The notes: generated by a model not told the origin, from the sequence alone. A stretch of 64,000 bases of DNA from Ferruginibacter lapsinanis (GCF_020783315.1 NZ_CP086063.1:248001-312000); one strand, 5' to 3'. Positions 31,198 through 39,881 are shown, counted from the stretch's first letter. Numbers and translations are program-made.

Positions 31198-34005
31198 ATG
31201 AGATTTATCCAACACTACCTGTTCATGCTGATCTTATTTTTTACGCAAACGGTTCTCTCTCAAAATTATTCACCCTGGCAACATCCCGTCATTAAAGCAG
31301 CAGATCAACACACTCCCGGATTCCTTGCACTTCATCACGCTACGGATGATGATCATTATATCCCACTTGCAATATTTGATACCCAAAAACAGCAACTATA
31401 TTATGTCACCACTTTCGGAAAGATATTCGATTCCATTGCTGTTGGCCCCAAACTGGCGGAACAAATTACCCTCAAAAATGTAGATGTATTTGATTATTTC
31501 TCCCGGCTGTTTACGATGGATTGCCTGGAGGAGATACATGCAATGAGGACACTTGTAACCATTCATGCCAACGACCTGAAAAAATACCTGCCCGAAAATT
31601 CTTTTATAAATTATACACCCCTGCTCTCAGCTCCCGGTTCATCAGATAAACTATCCCTGCTTGATAATTATGAAAGATCGATCTGGCAGCAGTGCATCTT
31701 AATGAACACAATACTCTATCAGCCGGTAAATATCTATGAAAAAAAAGATAGCCTGAAAAACTATGAGCAATCCAAATTAAAACTACAGCGGGAAAACAAC
31801 GGTAATGCTGTTCAATATGTGGGATATATCAACAACAATTCAATACTCTCGAAAGCTGTTTTAAATATGACAACAGCCACTGTTTATATTTATGATAAAA
31901 AAAATATCGTTGCAGACAGCTTTAAAATAAAACCAGCAAGATTGCATGAAATAGATCCTGAAAAAGCTGATCTGTTTACCATATACCGCAGCTGGCTGCA
32001 ATGGCAATTAGCATACACCTGTACCTTTTTGCAAAAGCAGGCCGCTACCAATAAAAGAAAAACAGCTGCCGCAGATATGAGCAGCAAGCTGGTAAGGCCG
32101 GCACAGGAGCACATAAAATTGTTGCAGCAAAAAATATCTTATACCTTAATACCCGATATGACGATACCTTTACTGGATTTGATGGAAAAGGCAATGACCG
32201 ATGTAAGAAAAAAATGGTCTAACAGCACCGGATGGCAGGATATTGGTATCGGCACTTCGGAGGTTTTTTATGTTACAAGAGGAAATAAACAATATAATTT
32301 AACCAACCAGGTGGGGAATGTAATGGCAACTGTATCAGATAAAAAGATATACAAAACCATTACCAACAGCAGTGGTAATGGATATAGCAACACGATAGGT
32401 TTGTTTGTGCCGGATGTGGTAACGGCCACTGATTACTATCCCGGCGGTATGCAGATGCCGGGGAGGATCTACCCGGTACCTGAATCGGAAAAATTACAGC
32501 CGGTAGCCAACTCCGGAACAGCAACAAGCTCTGCCGTGTTGTATCAACATACTTTTAACGACACTCCATCGGTTCATCCCTACTTAACAAAAGCTCCAAC
32601 GCAAAACCCCAATATCACCAACAGTAAATGGACAAACAGTAAAGGTGTTTGGAGCAGCATCTATACTACAGCCACTAATAAAACAGCCTTATACATAAGT
32701 GGCCTGCCCGGCGATAGTACGCAACCAAGCACCATTACCTTAGAGTTTGATGTGGCAGCAGGTAAAATACTGAATGTAACCGGCTACAGCTTTATGAACT
32801 GCACCAGCCAGACAGGATACCCTTATTGGTTGATGGATATTAACGGCATAAATGCAGGGGGTGGCAATGTTAACATTAACTCCAATGGAACACTTGCAAC
32901 TGCAGCTGGTAATGTTACACAAGCTGTAAATGGTTTACAGGGGCATATAACGGTGAAGATCACCCTGTATGGCACTTCACATAGAAGTACCGGTACATTT
33001 AGATTGGATAATTTTACGTTGAATGGGTACTTACAACTGTTGCCGGGGGCAATTAATAATGGAAGTAACACAACGGATAAAGCAAAGTATCCATATGGGT
33101 TTAATGATAAAGAAAAGGATAATGAGATTTACGGTGAAGGAAATGCCTATGATTTTGGTGCAAGGATTTATGACCCAAGAATTGGAAGACTATTTTCGTT
33201 AGACCCTTTAATGAAGGAATTTCCTTATGAAAGTAATTATTCGTTTGCAAGTGGTAATCCCATTTCAAACATTGATGTAGATGGAGAAAGAGTTACGTGG
33301 TGGTTTACATTATGGCGGCACAAAGAGTTTAAGACTGTAATCGTAAATTTAAAAAAGACAGAAGTTTTTAAAACTATCTTCAAACGATTTATTAAAAATC
33401 AAGATAATGTTGTTGTCAAACCTACGGCTGGTGGCTATTTTGGCTATGCAGACCCTGTTAGAAAGGCAAACGGTTATGAGCTTAATTTAGGGGGCAATGG
33501 CTTTATGAATGGCGATTATCTTACTGCTGACCCTACATTTATTGCGAAAGTTATACTCCATGAAGGATTGCATGACAAAAACGGATTGATTCATGCAGAG
33601 GGAGATGATGCCAATTATCCTACATTAGATAGGCACATGAGAAAGCAAAAAACTACCCCCGGATATGAAGGTGAACATGAAGCGATGGCAGAAGGGTATG
33701 TTGGTTATTTGGTAAAGGGAATGCAGCAATTTGATAAACAAAATGGAACAACCCATTCAGGAGACTGGTACAATGCAATGGCATGGTTTGGAAGTTTACA
33801 AAGGGCAACGGATGATTGGAAGAACATGGATGCCACAACGAAAGCACGGTATCAAACAATAATTGACAATGAACAAGATTACATGGGCTATTTAGATGCA
33901 AGGGCGACATATAACACTAATAAAACTGCCGCAAATAAAGCAGCAATGAATACTGCAAAGAGAAAAGTTGATTGGAAATTATTTAAAAAAACAAGAAGTA
34001 AGTAA
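31198..34005 (+). CDS. RHS-core protein with C-terminal zincin-type toxin domain
   Basis: From the ATG at 31198 the product has 935 residues and a signal peptide (MRFIQHYLFMLILFF..., cleavage near VLSQ). An upstream TTG at 31162 would add 12 unlikely residues. The N-terminal 600 residues match nothing I know; a TDYYPGGMQMPGR segment and the RHS core (YPYGFNDKEKDNEIYGEGNA, DFGARIYDPRIGRLFSLDPL, NPISNIDVDGE) follow at about 415 and 630-695. After the core, about 240 residues form a variable domain with the metal-binding motif HEGLH and a downstream GEHEAMAEGY, the pattern of a zinc metallopeptidase. This is the layout of polymorphic toxins. The stop overlaps the start of the next gene by one base. 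Confidence 0.8.
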   Translation: MRFIQHYLFMLILFFTQTVLSQNYSPWQHPVIKAADQHTPGFLALHHATDDDHYIPLAIFDTQKQQLYYVTTFGKIFDSIAVGPKLAEQITLKNVDVFDYFSRLFTMDCLEEIHAMRTLVTIHANDLKKYLPENSFINYTPLLSAPGSSDKLSLLDNYERSIWQQCILMNTILYQPVNIYEKKDSLKNYEQSKLKLQRENNGNAVQYVGYINNNSILSKAVLNMTTATVYIYDKKNIVADSFKIKPARLHEIDPEKADLFTIYRSWLQWQLAYTCTFLQKQAATNKRKTAAADMSSKLVRPAQEHIKLLQQKISYTLIPDMTIPLLDLMEKAMTDVRKKWSNSTGWQDIGIGTSEVFYVTRGNKQYNLTNQVGNVMATVSDKKIYKTITNSSGNGYSNTIGLFVPDVVTATDYYPGGMQMPGRIYPVPESEKLQPVANSGTATSSAVLYQHTFNDTPSVHPYLTKAPTQNPNITNSKWTNSKGVWSSIYTTATNKTALYISGLPGDSTQPSTITLEFDVAAGKILNVTGYSFMNCTSQTGYPYWLMDINGINAGGGNVNINSNGTLATAAGNVTQAVNGLQGHITVKITLYGTSHRSTGTFRLDNFTLNGYLQLLPGAINNGSNTTDKAKYPYGFNDKEKDNEIYGEGNAYDFGARIYDPRIGRLFSLDPLMKEFPYESNYSFASGNPISNIDVDGERVTWWFTLWRHKEFKTVIVNLKKTEVFKTIFKRFIKNQDNVVVKPTAGGYFGYADPVRKANGYELNLGGNGFMNGDYLTADPTFIAKVILHEGLHDKNGLIHAEGDDANYPTLDRHMRKQKTTPGYEGEHEAMAEGYVGYLVKGMQQFDKQNGTTHSGDWYNAMAWFGSLQRATDDWKNMDATTKARYQTIIDNEQDYMGYLDARATYNTNKTAANKAAMNTAKRKVDWKLFKKTRSK

Positions 34006-34451
34006 TGAAATACCTTGCCACATATATTTTAATTTTTATTTTTTTAAGTTGCCAAAGTGGGCAAAACTCAATTGAAGCTACCAAGCCAAATTTAGGTCAA
34101 GTCCCTGACAAGATGGATAAAACAAAAAATATAACTATTGATACCAATGCTTTTAACGGACAATGGCAACAGTATAAAAAAGAGGGAGCAAAGCCAAATG
34201 ATACTATCCCTAATTTGACTTGTTTTGTAAAAATTACTGCGGACACTTTCTATTATATTACCAATAAAAAAGTTCAGTATATTGATTTATTGGTGAAAGA
34301 TAATAGCTATAAATATCCTGTTTATGGGTTTAAAAATCACTACCAGGATAAACTGTATGTCCTAACAGAAGATTACAAAGAACTTCAACTTAGAAAATAT
34401 GCAAACGAAGGAGATTACGAATATTTTAAAAAATCGGTAACTAAAAAATAG
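34005..34451 (+). CDS. Small lipoprotein, likely immunity partner of the RHS toxin
   Basis: The 148-residue product has a lipoprotein signal peptide with lipobox LSCQ (Cys at about residue 16) and a beta-rich mature part (FVKITADTFYYIT, KYPVYGFKNHYQDKLYVLTE). I recognise no family. Its ATG overlaps the RHS gene stop by one base (TAATG), indicating translational coupling. A small gene directly behind a polymorphic toxin is the usual place for immunity, and a periplasm-facing lipoprotein would suit a toxin entering from outside. The immunity role is inference. Confidence 0.7.
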   Translation: MKYLATYILIFIFLSCQSGQNSIEATKPNLGQVPDKMDKTKNITIDTNAFNGQWQQYKKEGAKPNDTIPNLTCFVKITADTFYYITNKKVQYIDLLVKDNSYKYPVYGFKNHYQDKLYVLTEDYKELQLRKYANEGDYEYFKKSVTKK

Positions 34452-34463
34452 AAAAATTCATTC

Positions 34464-34492
34464 AGCCGCTTGCAAAATGTGAGCGGCTTTTT
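34464..34492 (+). terminator. Terminator after the lipoprotein gene
   Basis: AGCCGCT and AGCGGCT arms (imperfect loop region TGCAAAATGTG) are followed by TTTTTATT, about a dozen bases after the stop codon. Confidence 0.75.
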
Positions 34493-34495
34493 ATT

Positions 34496-34654
34496 CTTAG
34501 AAACAAAGCGCATTTGTCCTTACGACTTTTGTATGATATTGATTGTGAAAGTTATCTAGTTAGAAATCCATACGCCTTAGTTCATCGAAATAATATAAAT
34601 GGGCCAGTTGTTAGTATCAGCAATATGTATGGGGATACTTATAATATTAAATAG
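34496..34654 (+). pseudogene. C-terminal remnant of an unidentified gene
   Basis: An open frame without a usable start encodes about 52 residues including YDIDCESYLVRNPYAL and ISNMYGDTYNIK before TAG at 34652. Composition is protein-like, but the N-terminus is missing; the upstream terminator hairpin interrupts it. It may be the tail of an older cassette left behind the RHS locus. Confidence 0.35.
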
Positions 34655-34664
34655 ACTAATTTCA

Positions 34665-34763
34665 ATGAAATCATTATTAATTGTTATAGCTGGATTACTT
34701 GCTTGTCAATTATTGTTTTCACAAACTTTTCGCCCCGGTTCGTGGCACACGAAACAACATTAA
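34665..34763 (+). pseudogene. Truncated secreted-protein start interrupted by a palindrome
   Basis: An ATG at 34665 starts a good signal peptide (MKSLLIVIAGLLACQLLFSQ) ten bases after the preceding stop. The frame then enters the 25-bp palindrome arm and ends at TAA 34761. This looks like the 5' end of a secreted or lipoprotein gene cut by insertion of the palindromic element. Confidence 0.45.
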
Positions 34764-34795
34764 TTTTGCCGTTTCGTGTGCCACGAACCGGGGCG
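34731..34795. repeat. Long perfect palindrome (25-bp arms)
   Basis: Arms 34731-34755 and 34771-34795 are perfect reverse complements beginning CGCCCCGGTTCG, with a 15-base AT-rich centre. They can form a very stable hairpin or cruciform. The sequence directly adjoins a GGGGCATCCC-type repeat at 34797-34860 related to the one at 1392. Confidence 0.9.
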
Positions 34796-34796
34796 T

Positions 34797-34860
34797 AGGG
34801 GCATCCCTTTTGGATGCACACATCCCTCGTGGATGCCGGGTAGCCACAAGGGCTACCCTT
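34797..34860. repeat. Compound GGGGCATCCC palindromic repeat
   Basis: The stretch contains GGGGCATCCCTTTTGGATGC, CATCCCTCGTGGATGCC and GGGTAGCCACAAGGGCTACC, three nested or adjacent small hairpins. It shares the GGGGCATCCCTT core with 1392-1418. Confidence 0.6.
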
Positions 34861-34925
34861 ACAACAGTCTTTCGGGCCACAGGCGACAGACCACTGACCA
34901 CAGTATGAAAATATTATTGCTCCAT

Positions 34926-35142
34926 CCATTGCCCATCGCCTATTACCCATTGCCTATTGCCCATTGCCCATTGCCCATTGCCCATTGCCCATTGCTCATT
35001 GCCCATTGCTCATTGCCTATTGCCTATTGCCCATTGCCCATTGCCCATTGCCTATTGCCCATTGCCCATTGCTCATTGCCCATTGCTCATTGCCCATTGC
35101 TCATTGCCTATTGCCTATTGCCCATTGCCCATTGCCCATCGC
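34926..35142. repeat. Heptanucleotide microsatellite, 31 copies
   Basis: Thirty-one consecutive 7-base units fit exactly without any indel. Most are CCATTGC; the others are TCATTGC, CTATTGC, CCATCGC and CTATTAC. It lies directly after the stop codon of the Kelch gene on the minus strand. As seven is not a multiple of three, all three plus frames read the same PIAHCPL-type peptide, so the ORFs seen there are not evidence of a gene. Confidence 0.95.
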
Positions 35143-35146
35143 CTAT

Positions 35147-36664
35147 CTATTTTTTCTCATACATATAAAGCGGCGCCAATGGTTGTGTTACAAAAACATT
35201 CTGAGCATTTAGATAAAAGTTTGCGCCAGTTCTTAAGCACTCTGCGGCTGTAGGATTAAACCCAGTAGAGGTACTGCCACCCCAAACCATAAAACCATTA
35301 TTGCCATAACACATGGTATGACCGGCCCTTGCAATAGGTGCATTTGCAGTTGATATAGTAGTGTAGGTATCAGTAGCTAAATTATATACATAACCCGTAT
35401 TAACCGGCGCACCGGCATAAAAGTATCGGGCTCCTCCCCATACATATATTTTCCCGTTGCCGTCGTACGCAAACTTTTGACCATAATAAGAATATGGCGG
35501 CGGCGACAGCGTTGTCCATGTATTGCCGATCGGATCAAACCGTTTTGTTTCACTACCGCTAATGATATACACATTACCGTTATAATACGCCATGGCCGGT
35601 TCTACCGAACCCGTGGCAGGTGCATTGGTAGTAGTCATTGCCGTCCAGGTATTGGTGCCCGTATGGTAAACACCACCTGTTTTTAAAATACCACCCGATG
35701 GATTATAGCCACCCCATAGTACCACATCTGTGCCGGCAGCTACGGTACCTGCAAAGTATCGTGGCGACGGTGCACCCGAAACAGCCATGGCCGTCCATGT
35801 GTTGTTCACTACATCATACTTATAACCCGTGCCAAAAATGTAGCTCGAATTGAGAATACTCATACCGCCCCAGAAATATATGTTGTTACCAACATTGGTT
35901 GCAGTGGGAAAACGCCTGGCAGTATCATTAATAGCAGCACTTTGTGTTAAGCCCAAAGTATTGAGGTCGAATATATAAGCAGGAAAAGCATTTCCGTACG
36001 GAACACTTAAACCGGAAATTCCACCCCAAAAGATCCATTTGTTACCCACCCTTACGCAATTAGCACCCGAAGGCATTATGGTGCTATTATTCGCCATTGT
36101 CCAGGCGCCGGTAGTGGGGTTGTATTTATAAAATGGAATACCTGCATTTGCAGCAGTATATCCGCCTGCTATAAAATACACACTGTCTGCCCAAACGCTT
36201 TTCAGATCTGCGTAGCTGCTGGAGGGATAGTTGGCAACAGTAGTATCGATGGGGCTCCACACGTTGGAAGCTACCGCCATCAATTCAGTAAGTGTGGCAT
36301 TGGGAATATTTATTTGTCCGCCGTATTTAAAATTGTTGTTTTGCAGACTCTGGTTGGGATAAGTTTTAGACAATACAATACTACTTGGTGGCAATAGGCT
36401 ATCATAATTGATATAGTGCCAGCTATCTTGAAAATAATAAAACCCCGTACTATCCGGCCCCGATTGATATACCATTAAACCGTTGGCAGGTTTTTCTATC
36501 TTTTCACGCTCGTTCTTTTCTAACCGGGGTATCAGTATACCCTGGCTCGAACTTTTAATATCCAACACTGCCGAAGCATCCGGCGAAGTATTATTAATAC
36601 CTACCTGCTGAGACTTTGCTGCTATACTAAAAAGTAAAAAAGCGATTGCGATTATATTTTTCAT
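35147..36664 (-). CDS. Secreted Kelch-repeat protein
   Basis: The 505-residue product has a signal peptide (about residues 1-18, ending AKSQ). A head region common in Bacteroidota surface proteins follows (QVGINNTSPDASAVLDIKSS, GILIPRL). From about 165 to 490 there are repeated Kelch blades with YKYNPTTGAWT, IYFWGGMS, YKYDVVNNTWTAM and VVLWGGYNP patterns, predicting a beta propeller. No T9SS tail is visible; the end is YMYEKK. Ligand unknown. The heptanucleotide repeat begins right behind its stop, and a long non-coding region lies upstream. Confidence 0.85.
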   Translation of the reverse strand: MKNIIAIAFLLFSIAAKSQQVGINNTSPDASAVLDIKSSSQGILIPRLEKNEREKIEKPANGLMVYQSGPDSTGFYYFQDSWHYINYDSLLPPSSIVLSKTYPNQSLQNNNFKYGGQINIPNATLTELMAVASNVWSPIDTTVANYPSSSYADLKSVWADSVYFIAGGYTAANAGIPFYKYNPTTGAWTMANNSTIMPSGANCVRVGNKWIFWGGISGLSVPYGNAFPAYIFDLNTLGLTQSAAINDTARRFPTATNVGNNIYFWGGMSILNSSYIFGTGYKYDVVNNTWTAMAVSGAPSPRYFAGTVAAGTDVVLWGGYNPSGGILKTGGVYHTGTNTWTAMTTTNAPATGSVEPAMAYYNGNVYIISGSETKRFDPIGNTWTTLSPPPYSYYGQKFAYDGNGKIYVWGGARYFYAGAPVNTGYVYNLATDTYTTISTANAPIARAGHTMCYGNNGFMVWGGSTSTGFNPTAAECLRTGANFYLNAQNVFVTQPLAPLYMYEKK

Positions 36665-37234
36665 TGCTTAATATTTGTATGTGATGAAAAGGTACGCCCC
36701 AAAATAGTGTACTGTAAAAGTAGACAGATTTGTCACTAAAAAAAATGGAAATATGAAAAAGAGGATGTTACGCCGACACGGTGCAGTACTCCAACCTTGG
36801 TCCATGTTCCATGGACTGCACTTTTTTATGTACTTAGCTTTTGTGCCACTATTAAACTTCATTGGCGTCGCACTCTTGTGCAGTATATCATCATTGAACT
36901 TTTATTGAAGCGTAGATTGTAGCTAGCTAAAAACTTACCACCATATATAGGCGCAGGACTCTGCCCTGTGTGTATACATTACTTAACTAACAATAAGAGA
37001 TTAGTAACTAGCCGGCACAGGACTTCGTCCTCTGCCTATGGGGAGGAGATCATTTAGTTAGATTATTTAATTCTGGCACAAGCGGACGCTTGCGCCAGGT
37101 TCTTTTTAATTTGTTACAAGATTGGACCAATTAGGGGAAACCCCGACGCATAAAAGGTAAAGAGTCTTATGCCTATGAGGAATATATGTGAACTGTAAAT
37201 CGTCAGCTAAAACTGGACTAAAAATAAGTTAATT
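36665..37234. other. 570-bp non-coding region left of the IS3 element
   Basis: It holds a TGTACTGTAAAAGTAGACA stretch at 36708 that resembles IS3-family terminal ends, and a 60-bp dispersed repeat at 36849-36910. It also has several CGCAGGACT-type palindromes near 36950-37030 and GGACGCTTGCGCC near 37085. I see no convincing gene. It may be the left part of an older or longer insertion sequence. Confidence 0.5.
36849..36910. repeat. Dispersed repeat, copy 1
   Basis: CTATTAAACTTCATTGGCGT followed by CGCACTCTTG and, after a variable stretch, TATTGAAGCG. A second copy at 56305-56366 has the same order and orientation with few differences. Neither lies in a gene. Confidence 0.7.
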
Positions 37235-37275
37235 TTAGAGAGTATTTCCATTGTTCATCATTAAAATAGAATAAC

Positions 37276-37629
37276 ATGGAAAAGAAACAAAAACAGTCCA
37301 CAGAAAACTTCATTAAAGACATCCGTCGCAGGACTAGGCGATTGTTCACCTCCGAACAAAAGATCCTTATAGTTATGGAAGCACTACGAGGTGAAAGCTC
37401 TACCGCAGAGATATGTCGTAAACATGGGATTAACCAGGCATTGTTTTACAAATGGAATAAAGAGTTCATGGAAGCAGGTAAGAAACGCCTTAATGGTGAT
37501 ACTACTCGTGAAGCTACTAGTGACGAAGTAACTGAACTACGTAAAGAGAATCAAAGGTTAAAAGAAATGGTAGCTGATCTGATGCTCCGCTATGACATTG
37601 TAAAAAAAAGCTTAACCATCTTGGAGTAA
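37276..37629 (+). CDS. IS3-family transposase OrfA
   Basis: The 117-residue protein has a helix-turn-helix domain (LFTSEQKILIVMEALRGE, then AEICRKHGINQALFYKWNKE) and a C-terminal leucine-zipper-like coiled coil (ELRKENQRLKEMVADLMLRY). It binds the IS ends. A run of eight A and one G at 37602-37610, just before its stop, is a -1 frameshift site that would fuse it to OrfB. Confidence 0.93.
   Translation: MEKKQKQSTENFIKDIRRRTRRLFTSEQKILIVMEALRGESSTAEICRKHGINQALFYKWNKEFMEAGKKRLNGDTTREATSDEVTELRKENQRLKEMVADLMLRYDIVKKSLTILE
37602..37610 (+). promoter_or_regulatory. Programmed -1 frameshift site (A8G)
   Basis: The slippery run AAAAAAAAG lies in the OrfA frame as AAA AAA AGC. A -1 slip continues AAG CTT AAC and stays open for 14 codons up to and in frame with the OrfB ATG at 37650. 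This is the standard IS3 route to the OrfAB transposase. Confidence 0.75.
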
Positions 37630-37649
37630 GCGAAAAATATCAACGTCGT

Positions 37650-38624
37650 ATGAGATTATCAGTAGCAGAAAAGGAGGAAATCATTCAATTGGTTGAACGT
37701 TCAGAACTGGGAGTAAACAGAACTTTGGTACAGTTGGGGATCAACAAGAGTACGTTTTACAATTGGTACAAAGCTTATTTGGATAAGGGTGCTAATGGCC
37801 TTGAATCAAAACGTGCTACCCGGCAACGCTGGAATACGATACCACAGTCTGAAAAGAATCTTGTAGTGGAGATTGCGCTGGAATATGCCGAGTTATCACC
37901 CAGAGAATTATCCTGTAAACTCAGTGATGTAAAAGGAATATTCATATCAGAATCCAGCGTGTACCGGATTTTGAAGGCCAAAGGGTTAATCACCAGCCCT
38001 TCACATATTTTGTTAGCAGCAGGAAATGAATTTAGTCAAAAGACCTGCTTTGTTCATGAAATGTGGCAAACAGATTTTACTTACTTCAAGATATTGGGAT
38101 GGGGATGGTATTATCTGAGTACAGTACTGGATGATTACAGCCGTTTTATTGTTCATTGGGAACTCTGTAAGACAATGAAAACAGAGGATGTACAACGAAC
38201 AGTTAATAGAGCCCTGGAGGCTTCAGAGTTGCCAAATGAGTTCAGGCCAAAGTTATTATCGGACAATGGAGCTTGCTATATCGCATCAGAACTCAAAATC
38301 TTTTTACAAAACAAGAAAATGAAACTTTTACATGGCAGGCCCAATCATCCGCAAACACAAGGGAAAATTGAACGTTATCATCGGTCAATGAAAAACGTTG
38401 TTAAGTTGGATAATTACTACTGCCCTGAAGAACTGGAAGCATCATTAACGGCTTTTGTACACTACTATAATCATGAACGCTATCATGAGTCTCTTGGGAA
38501 TGTCACACCGGCAGATGTTTATTACGGAAGGCAAGAAGAGATTTTTAAATACAGGCAAAGAATAAAAATGCTAACGCTTCAAAGAAGAAGGCAAAATTAT
38601 TTAAGACAAAAAATAGCATCTTAA
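37650..38624 (+). CDS. IS3-family transposase OrfB (DDE integrase domain)
   Basis: The 324-residue protein has an N-terminal helix-turn-helix and an rve-type integrase core: first Asp in WQTDFTYFKILGWGWYYL, second in LLSDNGACYIASEL, Glu in GKIERYHRSMKN. All three catalytic residues are present, and there is no frameshift or stop, so the element may be active. Translation from the ATG at 37650 is possible, but the functional product is probably the frameshift fusion. Confidence 0.95.
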   Translation: MRLSVAEKEEIIQLVERSELGVNRTLVQLGINKSTFYNWYKAYLDKGANGLESKRATRQRWNTIPQSEKNLVVEIALEYAELSPRELSCKLSDVKGIFISESSVYRILKAKGLITSPSHILLAAGNEFSQKTCFVHEMWQTDFTYFKILGWGWYYLSTVLDDYSRFIVHWELCKTMKTEDVQRTVNRALEASELPNEFRPKLLSDNGACYIASELKIFLQNKKMKLLHGRPNHPQTQGKIERYHRSMKNVVKLDNYYCPEELEASLTAFVHYYNHERYHESLGNVTPADVYYGRQEEIFKYRQRIKMLTLQRRRQNYLRQKIAS

Positions 38625-38927
38625 TTTTAATCTGTACACTATAAAACTAAAAATAAAAAGTATCTTTAAATCACGAAACACTCTCTAAGAGAAAGTTCAC
38701 TTTGATTTGACGACATACACTTTTTACCTTCACTTTAACAACATGCAGCCATCTGTTGCATCGTAGGTTCTCAACCTTCTCTTTTTAAAAACCCCTGTTA
38801 AACCTCATCCTGTTTATTAATTTTTCACCAACAAATTAACTATAACAGTATGTCATTTTCTGATCGTATGCAAACCGGTGGCGGGCATCTTGCCACCCTA
38901 TTATTACTCAAAACCGGTTTTTTACCC

Positions 38928-39053
38928 CGAAAGCTTCCCTGGCATTCCGGGAGGTTGCCGGTACAATACCGGAACCTTCCCCGGAGTTCCGGCAGCCTTC
39001 CGGTACGATACCGGAAGCTTCCCCAGAGTTCCGGCGACCTTCCGGTATCGTAC
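38928..39053. repeat. Tandem repeat tract, 6 x 21 bp (3 x 42 bp)
   Basis: Six units of exactly 21 bases alternate between a type ending GTTCC and a type ending TACGATAC. CGGAAGCTTCC and CCTTCCGGTA give local dyad symmetry. The plus strand reads as heptads such as KLPQSSG and DLPVSYR within a possible 76-residue ORF (38850-39080), and the minus strand is also open. It lies 78 bp before the DUF6261-like gene. The unit length and A/B alternation repeat those of the 910-1140 tract although the sequences differ. Confidence 0.85.
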
Positions 39054-39131
39054 CGCCTCCCTCCAGGGATAAAAAACTAAAAATCAACATTAAACACAGA
39101 TAATCAATCAATTACATTAAAAAAACACCCC

Positions 39132-39881
39132 ATGATCAATAGTATAGAACTCTATAAACTCCGCAACGGTGAATATTCACAATTCCTACAGGATGTTATC
39201 GAAATCGTCAACAAAAATGACCCTGCCGATCTGCAGGTTCAGCCACAATTAACTACATTAATAGCTGTAGCACTGGAAATAGAATCGCTCTTTAAAATAC
39301 CCCTCGGCAGCGCTCTTACACAAGAGCTGGAAAATTTTGATCTGCTACGTGATAATGCTTTAAAGGGTATCCTTGCAATTGTACGTGGTAATATGTACAG
39401 CCAAGACCCCGTTATAAAAAACCATGCTACCATTTTAGATACACACCTGGCTCTCTTTGGTAAAAACATCGCCGAAGATAGTTACCAAAGCGAAACAAAC
39501 TCCATCCGCAACATCATTGCCGACTGGAATCAAAAGCCGGAACTAACGGCAGCCATAACCGCACTCGATCTGCAAAGCTGGAAAGCATCATTAGAAACAG
39601 CCAATAATAATTTTTCAGATAGATACCTGGCCCGTGCTATTGAAGTCGGTACTGATACTACTGAAAATTTCGAGGTAAAACGTGTTGAAGCAAACCAGGC
39701 TTACTATACACTAAGAGACAATATCAATGCCCGTTATATTATTAATGATGGCAACGATCCTTATAAAAAAGTGGTATCGTCTATCAACGGCCTTATCACT
39801 TATTATAACGACCTGCTGGCACGCAGGCTTGGTGGCAATAATGATAATACCGGGCCGGATGCCCCTGAACAGGCAGAATAA
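39132..39881 (+). CDS. DUF6261-like helical protein
   Basis: The 249-residue product looks like the uncharacterised Bacteroidota family DUF6261. It starts IELYKLRNGEYSQFLQDVIE, is all-helical with no signal peptide or membrane segment, and ends in a disordered Gly/Asn/Pro tail. Function unknown. The ATG at 39132 follows the 21-bp repeat tract closely. Its overall size, helical nature and adjoining repeat resemble the gene at 99-833, but I do not see clear sequence similarity between the two. Confidence 0.7.
   Translation: MINSIELYKLRNGEYSQFLQDVIEIVNKNDPADLQVQPQLTTLIAVALEIESLFKIPLGSALTQELENFDLLRDNALKGILAIVRGNMYSQDPVIKNHATILDTHLALFGKNIAEDSYQSETNSIRNIIADWNQKPELTAAITALDLQSWKASLETANNNFSDRYLARAIEVGTDTTENFEVKRVEANQAYYTLRDNINARYIINDGNDPYKKVVSSINGLITYYNDLLARRLGGNNDNTGPDAPEQAE

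Larger units (their letters stand above)
37235..38688 (+). mobile_element. IS3-family insertion sequence
   Basis: The element encodes orfA and orfB in overlapping -1 relation. Inverted repeats TTAGAGAGTATTTC (37235) and, read inward from the right at 38688, TTAGAGAGTGTTTC give a length of 1454 bp, normal for the family. No target duplication is obvious with these ends. An alternative pair, ATAGTGTAC at 36704 and its complement ending 38642, is flanked by AAA on both sides and looks more like classical IS3 ends. It would require a 1.9-kb element with a 570-bp leader. The boundaries therefore remain unresolved. Confidence 0.6.

Noticed and set aside
34776..35253. Plus-strand ORFs rich in PIAHCPL repeats
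   Set aside because: A 7-base repeat without stops opens every frame; there is no sign of a real protein.
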